Shown one piece after another: positions 34,641 through 42,237 of a stretch of 64,000 nucleotides of DNA (position 1 is its first letter; each line of letters begins with the position of its first letter). The DNA comes from Archangium violaceum Cb vi76 (GTDB lineage Bacteria > Myxococcota > Myxococcia > Myxococcales > Myxococcaceae). A program made the position numbers and the translations under genes. The notes under the pieces are model-generated. The model was given only the letters and a program-made list of their open reading frames with translations. It was not told where the DNA came from and made no database searches. The stretch covers positions 1 to 64,000 of the forward strand of contig NZ_JPMI01000003.1 in assembly GCF_000733295.1 (NCBI RefSeq). Reading direction: 5' to 3'.

Positions 34641-35825
34641 ATGGGAGAAAGGCCTCCCGTGCGGCTGCTGGCACTCCACGTTCAGGACTTCCGAAACCTT
34701 GGCCAGGTGACCCTGGCGCCGAGTGCGCACGCGTCCATCGCGGTGGGGCAGAACGGCCAGGGGAAGACGAATCTGCTGGAGGCGCTCTACTTCCTGGCGA
34801 CGCTCAAGCCCTTGCGAGCGGGGCGGCTGTCGGAGCTGGTGAGGTGGGGAACCTCGTCGGCGCGGGTGACGGGCCGTTTCCTGCTCAAGGGAGCGGAGCG
34901 GGAGATTTCGGTCGAGGTGGCGGGAGGGGTGCGGCAGGCCTTCGTGGACGGGAAGAAGGCGGCGAGCCTGGAGGAGTACTTCGGGGGCGTGTCGGTGGTG
35001 GCCTTCACGCCGGACGACCTGGAGGTGGTGAAGGGAGGGCCGGAGTCGCGCAGGGCCTTCCTGGACCGGGCGGTGTTCAACCGTTTCCCGGCGTTCCTGA
35101 GGGAGAGCCGCGAGTACGCGCGGGCGCTGAAGAATCGCAACCGGCTGTTGAAGTCGGGCCCGGTGGATGCGGCGTACCTGGAAGCCTACGACGAGACGTT
35201 GGCGAAGACGGGAGCGCGAGTGTACGCGCGGCGGCGGGCGCTGATGGCGGAGCTGGCGCCGAGGGCGCAGGCGACGTTCGCCTCCATCGGGCGGACGCCG
35301 GAGCCGGCGGCGTACAAGTACCACCCGGCGCACCTGGGAGACGTGGACTTCGCGAGTGCGGACGAGGCGGCGTTGGCGGTGGCGCTGAAGGAGGCGCTGG
35401 CGGCGCGGTCGCGGAGGGACCTGGACCGGGGCTTCACGTCGGTGGGGCCGCACGCGGACGACGTGACGGTGACGCTGGGGGCGAGGAGCGCGCGGGCGTA
35501 CGCGAGCCAGGGTCAGCAGCGGGCGCTGGTGTTGGGGTGGAAGATCGCGGAGATCGAGAACCTGGAAGCGGCGATGGGGTTCCTGCCGTTGCTGCTGTTG
35601 GACGACGTGTCGAGCGAGCTGGACCCGGAGCGCAACGCGTACCTGATGAACTACCTGGCGGCGAGCGGGGCGCAGGTCTTCCTGACGACGACGGACGCGG
35701 GGCTGGTGAGGGGAGCTGCGGCGCAGGACACGTTGTGGCTGGGAGTGCGGACGGGAGAAGTGACGAGCGTGGTGCCGGTACAGGAGCCCCCGGCACAGGC
35801 GCAACACGCGGACGAGCCCGCGTAG
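34641..35825 (+). CDS. recF: DNA replication and repair protein RecF
   Basis: 394 residues, near the normal ~370. SMC-like ATPase motifs: Walker A GQNGQGKT (36-43), the signature ASQGQQRALVLGWK, and Walker B LPLLLLDDVSSELDPERNAY. The N-terminal LLALHVQDFRNL is the RecF hallmark. RecF helps load RecA at gaps. The last ~20 residues (QEPPAQAQHADEPA) are a polar tail. The stop codon lies inside the first unit of a 14-bp tandem repeat. Confidence 0.96.
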   Translation: MGERPPVRLLALHVQDFRNLGQVTLAPSAHASIAVGQNGQGKTNLLEALYFLATLKPLRAGRLSELVRWGTSSARVTGRFLLKGAEREISVEVAGGVRQAFVDGKKAASLEEYFGGVSVVAFTPDDLEVVKGGPESRRAFLDRAVFNRFPAFLRESREYARALKNRNRLLKSGPVDAAYLEAYDETLAKTGARVYARRRALMAELAPRAQATFASIGRTPEPAAYKYHPAHLGDVDFASADEAALAVALKEALAARSRRDLDRGFTSVGPHADDVTVTLGARSARAYASQGQQRALVLGWKIAEIENLEAAMGFLPLLLLDDVSSELDPERNAYLMNYLAASGAQVFLTTTDAGLVRGAAAQDTLWLGVRTGEVTSVVPVQEPPAQAQHADEPA

Positions 35826-35862
35826 AAAAATCACCGTAGAACCATCACCGTAGAACAATCAC
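35821..35862 (+). repeat. Three tandem 14-bp repeats at the recF 3' end
   Basis: CGTAGAAAAATCAC, CGTAGAACCATCAC and CGTAGAACAATCAC lie end to end; units differ only at two central bases. The recF TAG is in the first unit. AT-richer than the neighbourhood. Likely replication slippage; role unknown. Confidence 0.85.
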
Positions 35863-35877
35863 CACTGAGCCCAATCT

Positions 35878-35937
35878 CCCCTCGCCCTCCGGGAGAGGGA
35901 CGGGGTGAGGGTATCGAGCCTCCCAGGTTGTCCCCGT
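35878..35937 (+). repeat. Dispersed REP-like intergenic repeat, copy B
   Basis: It begins CCCCTCGCCCTCCGGGAGAG, continues GGGACGGGGTGAGGG and ends CGAGCCTCCCAGGTTG. It contains self-complementary CCCTC/GAGGG and CTCC/GGAG blocks, so it can fold. It matches copy A (10201-10291) without the extra middle segment. Confidence 0.75.
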
Positions 35938-35956
35938 GGCAATTCCCTCGGCCGCG

Positions 35957-36694
35957 CTAATCCCAGTTTCCCCAGCGTCCCATGCGCCCGGCGGTGAGCA
36001 GCGAAGTGGGAATGCTGCTCACGATGACGAGCACGGCCAGGTAGAGCCCGATCAGCCGGAGCGGCTTGTTGCCGAAGCTGACGAGGAGGACGGTCAGGGC
36101 AACGACACCGCCGCCGGCCCTCCAGCGCATGCGCGAGGAGGGAAGGAGCCGCAGCAGGCCCACGGCGAGACACGGGTCGAAGAGGGGCTGGAGCCGGCCG
36201 ATGAACGAGCGCTCCTTCTCGAGCGCCAGCTGCAACTGCTCCATGTACCGTTGCTTCTCGGCGAGCTGCTCGGCGGTGGCCTCCTGGTGGGCCTTCTGGA
36301 GGACCTGCATCTGCTCTTGCGTCTCGGCCTCGGCCTGCTCGCGGGCCCGGGCGCGCTCCACGTCGTAGGCGAGCTGCTCGGGGGACTGGAGGTCCGCGCC
36401 GCACCTCGCGCACTCCCGGGCGAAGCGGCCGTTCTCCGCCTCGCACCGGACGCAGCGCGGAAACTGCTGTCCCCGCGTGGGCTCGGCATCGAGCGCCAAC
36501 GGCGTCTGCCCATGGAGCTTGAAGCGCTCGACATGGGCCTCGGGGACGGAGACGGAGGCGGGTGTCTCGGTCGTGCCAGGACCGGCCACGGACTCGAAGC
36601 GGCCACCGTCCTGCAGCCGCACCTGTCCGTCGGGGCCGGGCTTCTCTCCGCGTGCGCGCTCGAGGTGGAGGAACCGGGACTTGTTGGTGGACAT
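35957..36694 (-). CDS. Zinc-ribbon membrane protein
   Basis: 245 residues. A zinc-ribbon-like CxxC pair, CVRCEAENGRFARECARCG (about 81-99), is followed by a long charged coiled coil (about 105-165) and two hydrophobic helices (about 190-232) at the C-terminus. No signal peptide. The gene starts 3 bp after the AAA ATPase stop, so both are translated from one mRNA. A membrane anchor or adaptor for the ATPase is a reasonable inference. No family name recognised. Confidence 0.75.
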   Translation of the reverse strand: MSTNKSRFLHLERARGEKPGPDGQVRLQDGGRFESVAGPGTTETPASVSVPEAHVERFKLHGQTPLALDAEPTRGQQFPRCVRCEAENGRFARECARCGADLQSPEQLAYDVERARAREQAEAETQEQMQVLQKAHQEATAEQLAEKQRYMEQLQLALEKERSFIGRLQPLFDPCLAVGLLRLLPSSRMRWRAGGGVVALTVLLVSFGNKPLRLIGLYLAVLVIVSSIPTSLLTAGRMGRWGNWD

Positions 36695-36697
36695 CGC

Positions 36698-38257
36698 CTA
36701 TTCCTTCTTCGAGCTGGTGGACGATGAGGCGGGACGGGTGCGCCCGCGGGCCCACTCGCGCAGCCGGACGATGTCATCGCGCATGGTGATGGCGAGCGGG
36801 ACGGTCTCCTGGAGCGCCCCGGCGATGTGGCGCTGCTCCAACTCCACGCCATGGCCGAAGGCCTCGTAGAGCGCGGCGATGATGGCCTGCTCAATCTCCG
36901 CGCCGCTGAAGTTCTCGGCCAGGCTGGCGAGCGTGTTCAAATCGAACGTGGCCGGGTCGCGCTTCCGCCGCTGCAGGTGGATGCGGAAGATGTCGCGGCG
37001 CTCGGCGGCCTCGGGCAGGTCGATGAAGAAGATCTCATCGAAGCGGCCCTTGCGCAGCAGCTCGGGGGGAAGACCTTCAATGCGGTTGGCGGTGGCGACG
37101 ACGAAGACGGGAGACGTCTTCTCCTGGAGCCAGGTGAGCAGCGTGCCGAAGACGCGGGCCGTCACGCCGCCGTCCGTGGTGCCCGAGGAGGCAACGCCGG
37201 ACAGGCCCTTTTCAATCTCATCCACCCAGAGCACCACGGGGGCGATGCTCTCGGCGACGCGGATGGCCTTGCGGAGGTTCTCCTCGGAGGAGCCGACGAG
37301 CCCGCTGAAGATGCGGCCCATGTCGAGCCGCAACAGGGGCAGGTTCCAGTGCGCGGCGATGGCCTTGGAGGTGAGGCTCTTGCCGCAGCCCTGCACGCCG
37401 AGCAGCAGCAGGCCGCGGGGCTCGGGGAGGCCGAACTGGCGGGCGCGCTCGCCGAAGGCGGCGGTGCGCTGGGTGAGCCACTGCTTGAGGTTCTGCAAAC
37501 CGCCGACGTGGCCCAGGTCCTGCTCCGGCGGGTAGTACTCGAGCAGCCCGCTCTTGCGGATGACCTGGCGCTTCTCGTCCTGGACGCGGCGGATGTCCTC
37601 GGCGCTCAGCTTGCCGTCGTGGGCGATGGCCTTGGCGAAGGCATTCTCCGCCTCCGACAGCGTGAGGCCCTGGGCCGCCTGGATGAGCTGCGCGGCCTGC
37701 TCGCGAGACAGCTCGATGGTGGCCTTGTTGCCCCGGCGCACCACCGCGACGATCTCCTTGAGCAGGTTCATCAGCTCCTGGAAGCCGGGCAGGGGGACGT
37801 CGAGGACGGACACCTCCTTCTCCAGCTCGGGGGGGATGACGAGCGTGGGGGAGAGGAGGATGACGGTGGTGAAGGTGCTCTTGAGTGCGTGGGCGAGCTC
37901 GCGCAGGGCGCGCACCACGGACTTCTCTTCCAGGTAGGGGTGGAAGTCCTTGAGCACGACGAGCGAGGGCTCGGCGAGCTTCTCGATGGCGGCGAGCGCG
38001 TCGATGGGGTTGCGGGTGTCCTCGGGGAGCGCGGGGCCGCGGGAGCCGCCGAGGTAGCGCAGGCCCCGGGTGATGGACCAGGACAGCAGCACCTTGCCGT
38101 GGGCGCGGGCCATGTCCGCGAGCAGCGAGTCCACACGGTGCTCCTCCCACGACACCAGGTAGAGGAGCGGGTAGCGGGCGCGGATGAGGATGTCGAGCTC
38201 CTCCAACCAGGGAGCGGAGGAGGACCCGGGGCGGGGGAGCGCGGGACTGGACACCAT
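36698..38257 (-). CDS. Ycf46-type AAA ATPase
   Basis: 519 residues. The N-terminal half ([20 protein letters not shown] to [14 protein letters not shown]) is a degenerate ATPase-like domain, followed by a helical linker. The C-terminal AAA module has Walker A GVQGCGKS (about 287-294), Walker [13 protein letters not shown], sensor [13 protein letters not shown] and arginine finger region [16 protein letters not shown]. This arrangement is that of Ycf46 proteins of cyanobacteria and many bacteria, with poorly defined cellular roles. Coupled to the zinc-ribbon membrane protein gene downstream. Confidence 0.88.
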   Translation of the reverse strand: MVSSPALPRPGSSSAPWLEELDILIRARYPLLYLVSWEEHRVDSLLADMARAHGKVLLSWSITRGLRYLGGSRGPALPEDTRNPIDALAAIEKLAEPSLVVLKDFHPYLEEKSVVRALRELAHALKSTFTTVILLSPTLVIPPELEKEVSVLDVPLPGFQELMNLLKEIVAVVRRGNKATIELSREQAAQLIQAAQGLTLSEAENAFAKAIAHDGKLSAEDIRRVQDEKRQVIRKSGLLEYYPPEQDLGHVGGLQNLKQWLTQRTAAFGERARQFGLPEPRGLLLLGVQGCGKSLTSKAIAAHWNLPLLRLDMGRIFSGLVGSSEENLRKAIRVAESIAPVVLWVDEIEKGLSGVASSGTTDGGVTARVFGTLLTWLQEKTSPVFVVATANRIEGLPPELLRKGRFDEIFFIDLPEAAERRDIFRIHLQRRKRDPATFDLNTLASLAENFSGAEIEQAIIAALYEAFGHGVELEQRHIAGALQETVPLAITMRDDIVRLREWARGRTRPASSSTSSKKE

Positions 38258-38279
38258 GCCCTGGGTATATCAGGCCGGT

Positions 38280-38576
38280 TTACTTCAGGGCCACGGGGTC
38301 CACCTCGGCGAGCAGCTTGGTGACGCGGGCCTCGTCGATGCGGGCGGTGAGACGGTCTTGCTCGTGCTGGTCGCGCACCGTCTTGGACAGGCTGAAGGTG
38401 GAGCCGATGCTGAAGAGCAGGCCCATGCCCAGGAAGGCCTTCTGCCAGCCGTCGACGGGCAGGTGGTAGATGCCGATGGCCATCACACCGATAGCCAGCG
38501 CGAAGGAGAGCCAGGCCTGGATGATCCAGGCGCCACTGTGGGTGGGCTGCACGGCGGAGGTGTTGGGGCGGGCCAT
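38280..38576 (-). CDS. YiaA/YiaB two-helix inner-membrane protein
   Basis: 98 residues from MARPNTSAV; the ATG at 38636 adds 20 unrelated residues. Two membrane helices (AWIIQAWLSFALAIGVMAIG and KAFLGMGLLFSIGSTFSL) followed by TVRDQHEQDR match the YiaA/YiaB domain. Function unknown in the family. Divergent from the LysR gene at 38693, 116 bp between starts. Confidence 0.85.
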   Translation of the reverse strand: MARPNTSAVQPTHSGAWIIQAWLSFALAIGVMAIGIYHLPVDGWQKAFLGMGLLFSIGSTFSLSKTVRDQHEQDRLTARIDEARVTKLLAEVDPVALK

Positions 38577-38692
38577 TGTGAACCTCGTTCGAAGGGCGCT
38601 TCCGGTGGAAGCGCGTTGACGAGACACAGAATGCACCCGTTCATCGCAAACCGCATGGAACTAATGGCTCGTCCTTCGATAACATCCAGTGA

Positions 38693-39571
38693 ATGATTCA
38701 GCTCCAGCGTCTCGAGGGCTTCTACTGGGTGGCGCGTTGCGAGGGGTACGCCCGTGCGGCTCGCGCCTTTCCGTATCCGATCACCCAGCCCGGCGTGCAC
38801 CAGCAGGTGAAGCGGCTGGAGTCCGAGCTGGGCGTGCGCCTCTTCGAACGGGTGGGCAAGGATCGCGTCATCCTCACGCCCCAGGGCCGCGTGCTCTACG
38901 AGTACCTGGCCCCCTTCTACGAGGGCCTGTCCTCGATGGAGCGCTCGTTGCGCTCGGGCACGGTGGGAGGACGGCTGCGCATCCACGCCTCGGGGCACAC
39001 CCTGCGCCACCTGCTGCCACCGTGGCTGCGGCGGCTGCAGGGCCAGCGGCCCGACATCGAGGTGGCCCTCTTCGAGGCGAAGGTGCCCGCGGTGTCCCTG
39101 GTGCGCTCGGGCGAGGCCGACCTGTTGGTGGACCACCTGCCCGAGGTGCCCGCGGACCTGGAGGCCCGGCAGGTGGGCAAGACGCGCGCCTTCCTCGTGT
39201 TCCCGTCCAACCACCAGCTCGCGCGCAAGGGACCGGTGAGCCCCGAGCCGTTCCGGGACGAGCCCTTCATCACCTACAGCTCGGATCCCCAGTTGAGGGA
39301 TCTGCAACTCGCGGCGCTCTCACATTACGGCGTGGTGCCGCAGCGGATGTACGCGGCGGATTCGTCCGAGACCATCCTCGGCTTCGTCGCGGCGGGGCTC
39401 GGCTACTCGCTGCTGGCCTCGTTGCAGCCTCGCGGGCCGCAGGTACCCGGCGTGGTGGCGCGGCCTCTCACCGAGCCGGCGCGCGAGTTCCCCATCTACG
39501 TGGCCTGGCGCAAGAGCTCGCAGCGCAATCCCCTCATCGACGCACTGTTGGGACTCGCTCCCAAACCCTGA
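38693..39571 (+). CDS. LysR-family transcriptional regulator
   Basis: 292 residues. N-terminal winged HTH (about 3-62; LEGFYWVARCEGYARAARAF, then ITQPGVHQQVKRLESELG) and a LysR substrate-binding domain (LRIHASGHTLRHLLPPWLRR to VAWRKSSQRNPL). Probably binds the shared 116-bp intergenic region with the divergent YiaAB gene. It ends 192 bp before the injection-system cargo gene; the gap shows no further gene. Confidence 0.92.
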   Translation: MIQLQRLEGFYWVARCEGYARAARAFPYPITQPGVHQQVKRLESELGVRLFERVGKDRVILTPQGRVLYEYLAPFYEGLSSMERSLRSGTVGGRLRIHASGHTLRHLLPPWLRRLQGQRPDIEVALFEAKVPAVSLVRSGEADLLVDHLPEVPADLEARQVGKTRAFLVFPSNHQLARKGPVSPEPFRDEPFITYSSDPQLRDLQLAALSHYGVVPQRMYAADSSETILGFVAAGLGYSLLASLQPRGPQVPGVVARPLTEPAREFPIYVAWRKSSQRNPLIDALLGLAPKP

Positions 39572-39763
39572 GGCCGGCCACTTCCAAGGTGGGAGGGGGG
39601 ATACGAACTCCGGCACTGAATCGAGCGAGGGAGCGGGCAAGAAATCGAGGGAGCGGGAAAGGGCTGGAGGCGAGGTTTACCTTCCTGGGGATGACCCCGA
39701 AGGGAGTGCCTGGCCCTGGAAGCAATCCCGGGGAGGATTCGTTCGAGCGAGGATGATTCGGAC

Positions 39764-41857
39764 ATGAGCGTCGCAGGACACGCGAATCGTTTCAGAGAAG
39801 CCGCCAGCGCCCATGCGGCAGCGACAACGCGGCGGTCATTCCTCGTGCCGGAGCGACGGGATGCGGAGATGGCCGCTCCGGGAGCAGGCGGGGCGGTTGC
39901 TTCCGGCCCGCGACCGGAGGCTCCTGGCCCCTCGTATGGCCCCGCGGACATTCCGGTCCGCGCTCCGGCGAGACTGACCGTGACCGCTCCGGGAGATGGT
40001 CACGAACGGGAGGCGGATGCGCTTGCCCGCCGGTTGGCCTCGGTGATGGACTGCCCGGCCGGGGGTGAGCAGGCGCCCCTCCTCGCTGCTCGTGTGTCGG
40101 CAACCTGGCCCGGACGTGCGCGGCGGAGCTCCGTGTCTTCCTCTCCGGTGGGGACCTCCCTTTCACTCGCTCCCGCCGAGGAGCACGCCCTCGCGCAGGC
40201 GCGCGGAAGTGGCATCCCCCTGAAGGAGGAGCTCCGCCACTCGATGGAGCAGGCGCTCTCCACGCCCCTGGGTGACGTCTCGCTGCACACCGATGACCGC
40301 GCCGACGCGCTCGCCCGCTCACTCAGCGCCCGGGCCTTCACCCTCGGGCGGCATGTCTTCTTCCGGCGCGGCGCTCTCGAGCCCGCGACCCGGCGCGGGC
40401 GGGAACTGCTCGCCCACGAATTGACCCATGTCGCGCAGCAGGCGGGCGCCGCTGGCGGCACGGATTCATCCGCCGGAGGAGGGCTCGTCCAGCGGATGTT
40501 CGTCAAGGACACCGGCGAGCAATACAAGAACCACAAGCGAGCGCACTGGTATTCGAGCTTGGATGCCGAGGAGCGCGCGGTCGCCGATGAGATGCATTTG
40601 AACAAGGGCACTCGACACAAGGCATCCGACGCGAAGAAGGCCGTGCAAAAAGAGGTGGCGCGGCGGAAGGGAGCGGCCGGCTCCACCGCCGTTGCAGGCC
40701 CCTCTTCGGGCACCCCGGTCTCCGCCTCGTCTCCGGGCGCTGCCTTCAGTGGGGGGCTGGGATACGACTCTGGTGTCTACGATGTGCGGCACGTGAGCGA
40801 GGACTTCAAGAAGACCGGGCCGAAGCCGAGCGTGTCGGCGGTCAACGCGTTCTACTCGGGCATGCTTCTCAAATCACTCAACGAGGCGAAGGAGAGGGAC
40901 CTGAAGGCACTGGACGTGGACTCCTCGGACTCCGAGGCGGAGGTGGGCCAGGATCCCGCCCGGCAGAAGGTGCGAAGACGCTACAAGGCGAAGCAACTGT
41001 CCGCGCTCACGAGGACGCTCTTCCCCCTCACCCCGGGGGAGATGCAGGTCCGTGAAGTGCTCGGCCAGAAGCGCAAGCGGGACAATGAGGCGAATAGCGA
41101 TTATCAGATATACGAGCAGGACACCCGCGAGGGGTTCGCCCAGGTAGGCGAGCAGTTCAAGCAGACCAATGTGCGCCACAACCCCTATCTGCGGCGTGCG
41201 TTCCGCAAAGCCGTCGCTCAAGGAGATGTCAAGAAAGGGGGCTCGGAGACCTACGAGAAAATCCAGGGAAGGATTCGCACGAAGTTGCTTGGGATCATCT
41301 CGAGCGATCACGAAAAGATGACGTGGCGCAGGGAGGACTTCGCGGATGAACAGACCTGGAAGGCGTTTGGGTTCCTGCGAGAGAATGTCATCTCGAACTC
41401 CGCAGTGGGGGACTCGTATTACAGCCGTGTGGAGTCCGGCGCGGACACGAAGGGTTCGAGTGGTCGCATGGCCTTTCACCACGGCGCGTGGAAGGAGTCG
41501 ATGGGTGGAATATTCCTGCCATTTGCCACTATGCCCTCCAACCTGATCGCACTGAACGATTTCCGTGAGTTGCTGAACCCGAAGAAGCTCAAGTTGCTCG
41601 AGGCCCAGGGCAAGAGCCCGCCGCCCGCGGGCGCGCATGATCTCTTCGGCCACCAGGCGTGTGGCTTCCGGAAGGACCAGCGCAAGGACTTCTCGCGGTC
41701 GCGGGGAGGAGGCCAGTTCAAGGACATCGACCTCGAGGCGGTGTACTACGTGCTCAGGCCCAGCCTCGAACCCCGTACGCCCAAGAAGCTCCTCTACTCG
41801 GCTTCCGATTCCACCAGTTCGGCGATGTCGAACAAGAAGAGGAAGAAAGGGGGGTGA
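39764..41857 (+). CDS. DUF4157 protein, candidate cargo of the contractile injection system
   Basis: 697 residues. A Pro/Ala-rich leader (1-140, no signal peptide) precedes a DUF4157 domain (about 146-231) with SLHTDDRADALARSLSARAF, GRHVFFRRGALEP and the metalloprotease-like HELTH (218-222) in LLAHELTHVAQQAG. DUF4157 proteins are strongly linked to extracellular contractile injection systems. A V-Q-R (242-244) marks the end of the shared part; the rest has no recognised domain but contains basic clusters (VRRRYKAKQ, GQKRKRDNE) and an acidic DSSDSEAE. The C-terminus is KKRKKGG. First of three plus-strand genes that converge on the structural operon. Confidence 0.82.
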   Translation: MSVAGHANRFREAASAHAAATTRRSFLVPERRDAEMAAPGAGGAVASGPRPEAPGPSYGPADIPVRAPARLTVTAPGDGHEREADALARRLASVMDCPAGGEQAPLLAARVSATWPGRARRSSVSSSPVGTSLSLAPAEEHALAQARGSGIPLKEELRHSMEQALSTPLGDVSLHTDDRADALARSLSARAFTLGRHVFFRRGALEPATRRGRELLAHELTHVAQQAGAAGGTDSSAGGGLVQRMFVKDTGEQYKNHKRAHWYSSLDAEERAVADEMHLNKGTRHKASDAKKAVQKEVARRKGAAGSTAVAGPSSGTPVSASSPGAAFSGGLGYDSGVYDVRHVSEDFKKTGPKPSVSAVNAFYSGMLLKSLNEAKERDLKALDVDSSDSEAEVGQDPARQKVRRRYKAKQLSALTRTLFPLTPGEMQVREVLGQKRKRDNEANSDYQIYEQDTREGFAQVGEQFKQTNVRHNPYLRRAFRKAVAQGDVKKGGSETYEKIQGRIRTKLLGIISSDHEKMTWRREDFADEQTWKAFGFLRENVISNSAVGDSYYSRVESGADTKGSSGRMAFHHGAWKESMGGIFLPFATMPSNLIALNDFRELLNPKKLKLLEAQGKSPPPAGAHDLFGHQACGFRKDQRKDFSRSRGGGQFKDIDLEAVYYVLRPSLEPRTPKKLLYSASDSTSSAMSNKKRKKGG

Positions 41858-41997
41858 ACGGTTCCGCCGTCACGGTCCCACTGCGCCATGTCGAGGAGGG
41901 CGGGTGGCGCGCGAGGACAAGAGCATCCTGGCTTCCCGGAGGGCCAGGGTTGGCGAAGCTCCGCGGACGAGGCTATATCTCGCACCTTCCGCACCTC

Positions 41998-42225
41998 ATG
42001 GAGCACCGGAAGATGAGACAACAAATGGAGGAGCGTCTCGCCCAGCTCAAGTCGGAGCTGCAAAACGGCGAGCGGATGATGTCGGAACTGAGCTCGAAGC
42101 AGTTGACGCTCCAGCAGACCCTGTTGCGCATCAGCGGTGCCATCCAAGTGCTCGAAGAGCTGCTCGCACAGTCCGCTTCCATCCCGCCGGGGTCGGGTTC
42201 TTCCTCCTGCGCTCCAGCGGAGTGA
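41998..42225 (+). CDS. Coiled-coil microprotein of the injection system locus
   Basis: 75 residues from MEHRKMRQQ; an ATG five codons later (42013) has GGAG 9 bp upstream. One long amphipathic helix with heptads (RLAQLKSELQNGERMMSELS) ends in TLLRISGAIQVLEELL, a conserved-looking motif of small phage-tail and eCIS-associated helical proteins. Polar Ser/Pro-rich tail. Twelve bp before the ATPase gene, so cotranscribed. Role unknown. Confidence 0.75.
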   Translation: MEHRKMRQQMEERLAQLKSELQNGERMMSELSSKQLTLQQTLLRISGAIQVLEELLAQSASIPPGSGSSSCAPAE

Positions 42226-42237
42226 TATGGACGTTGT

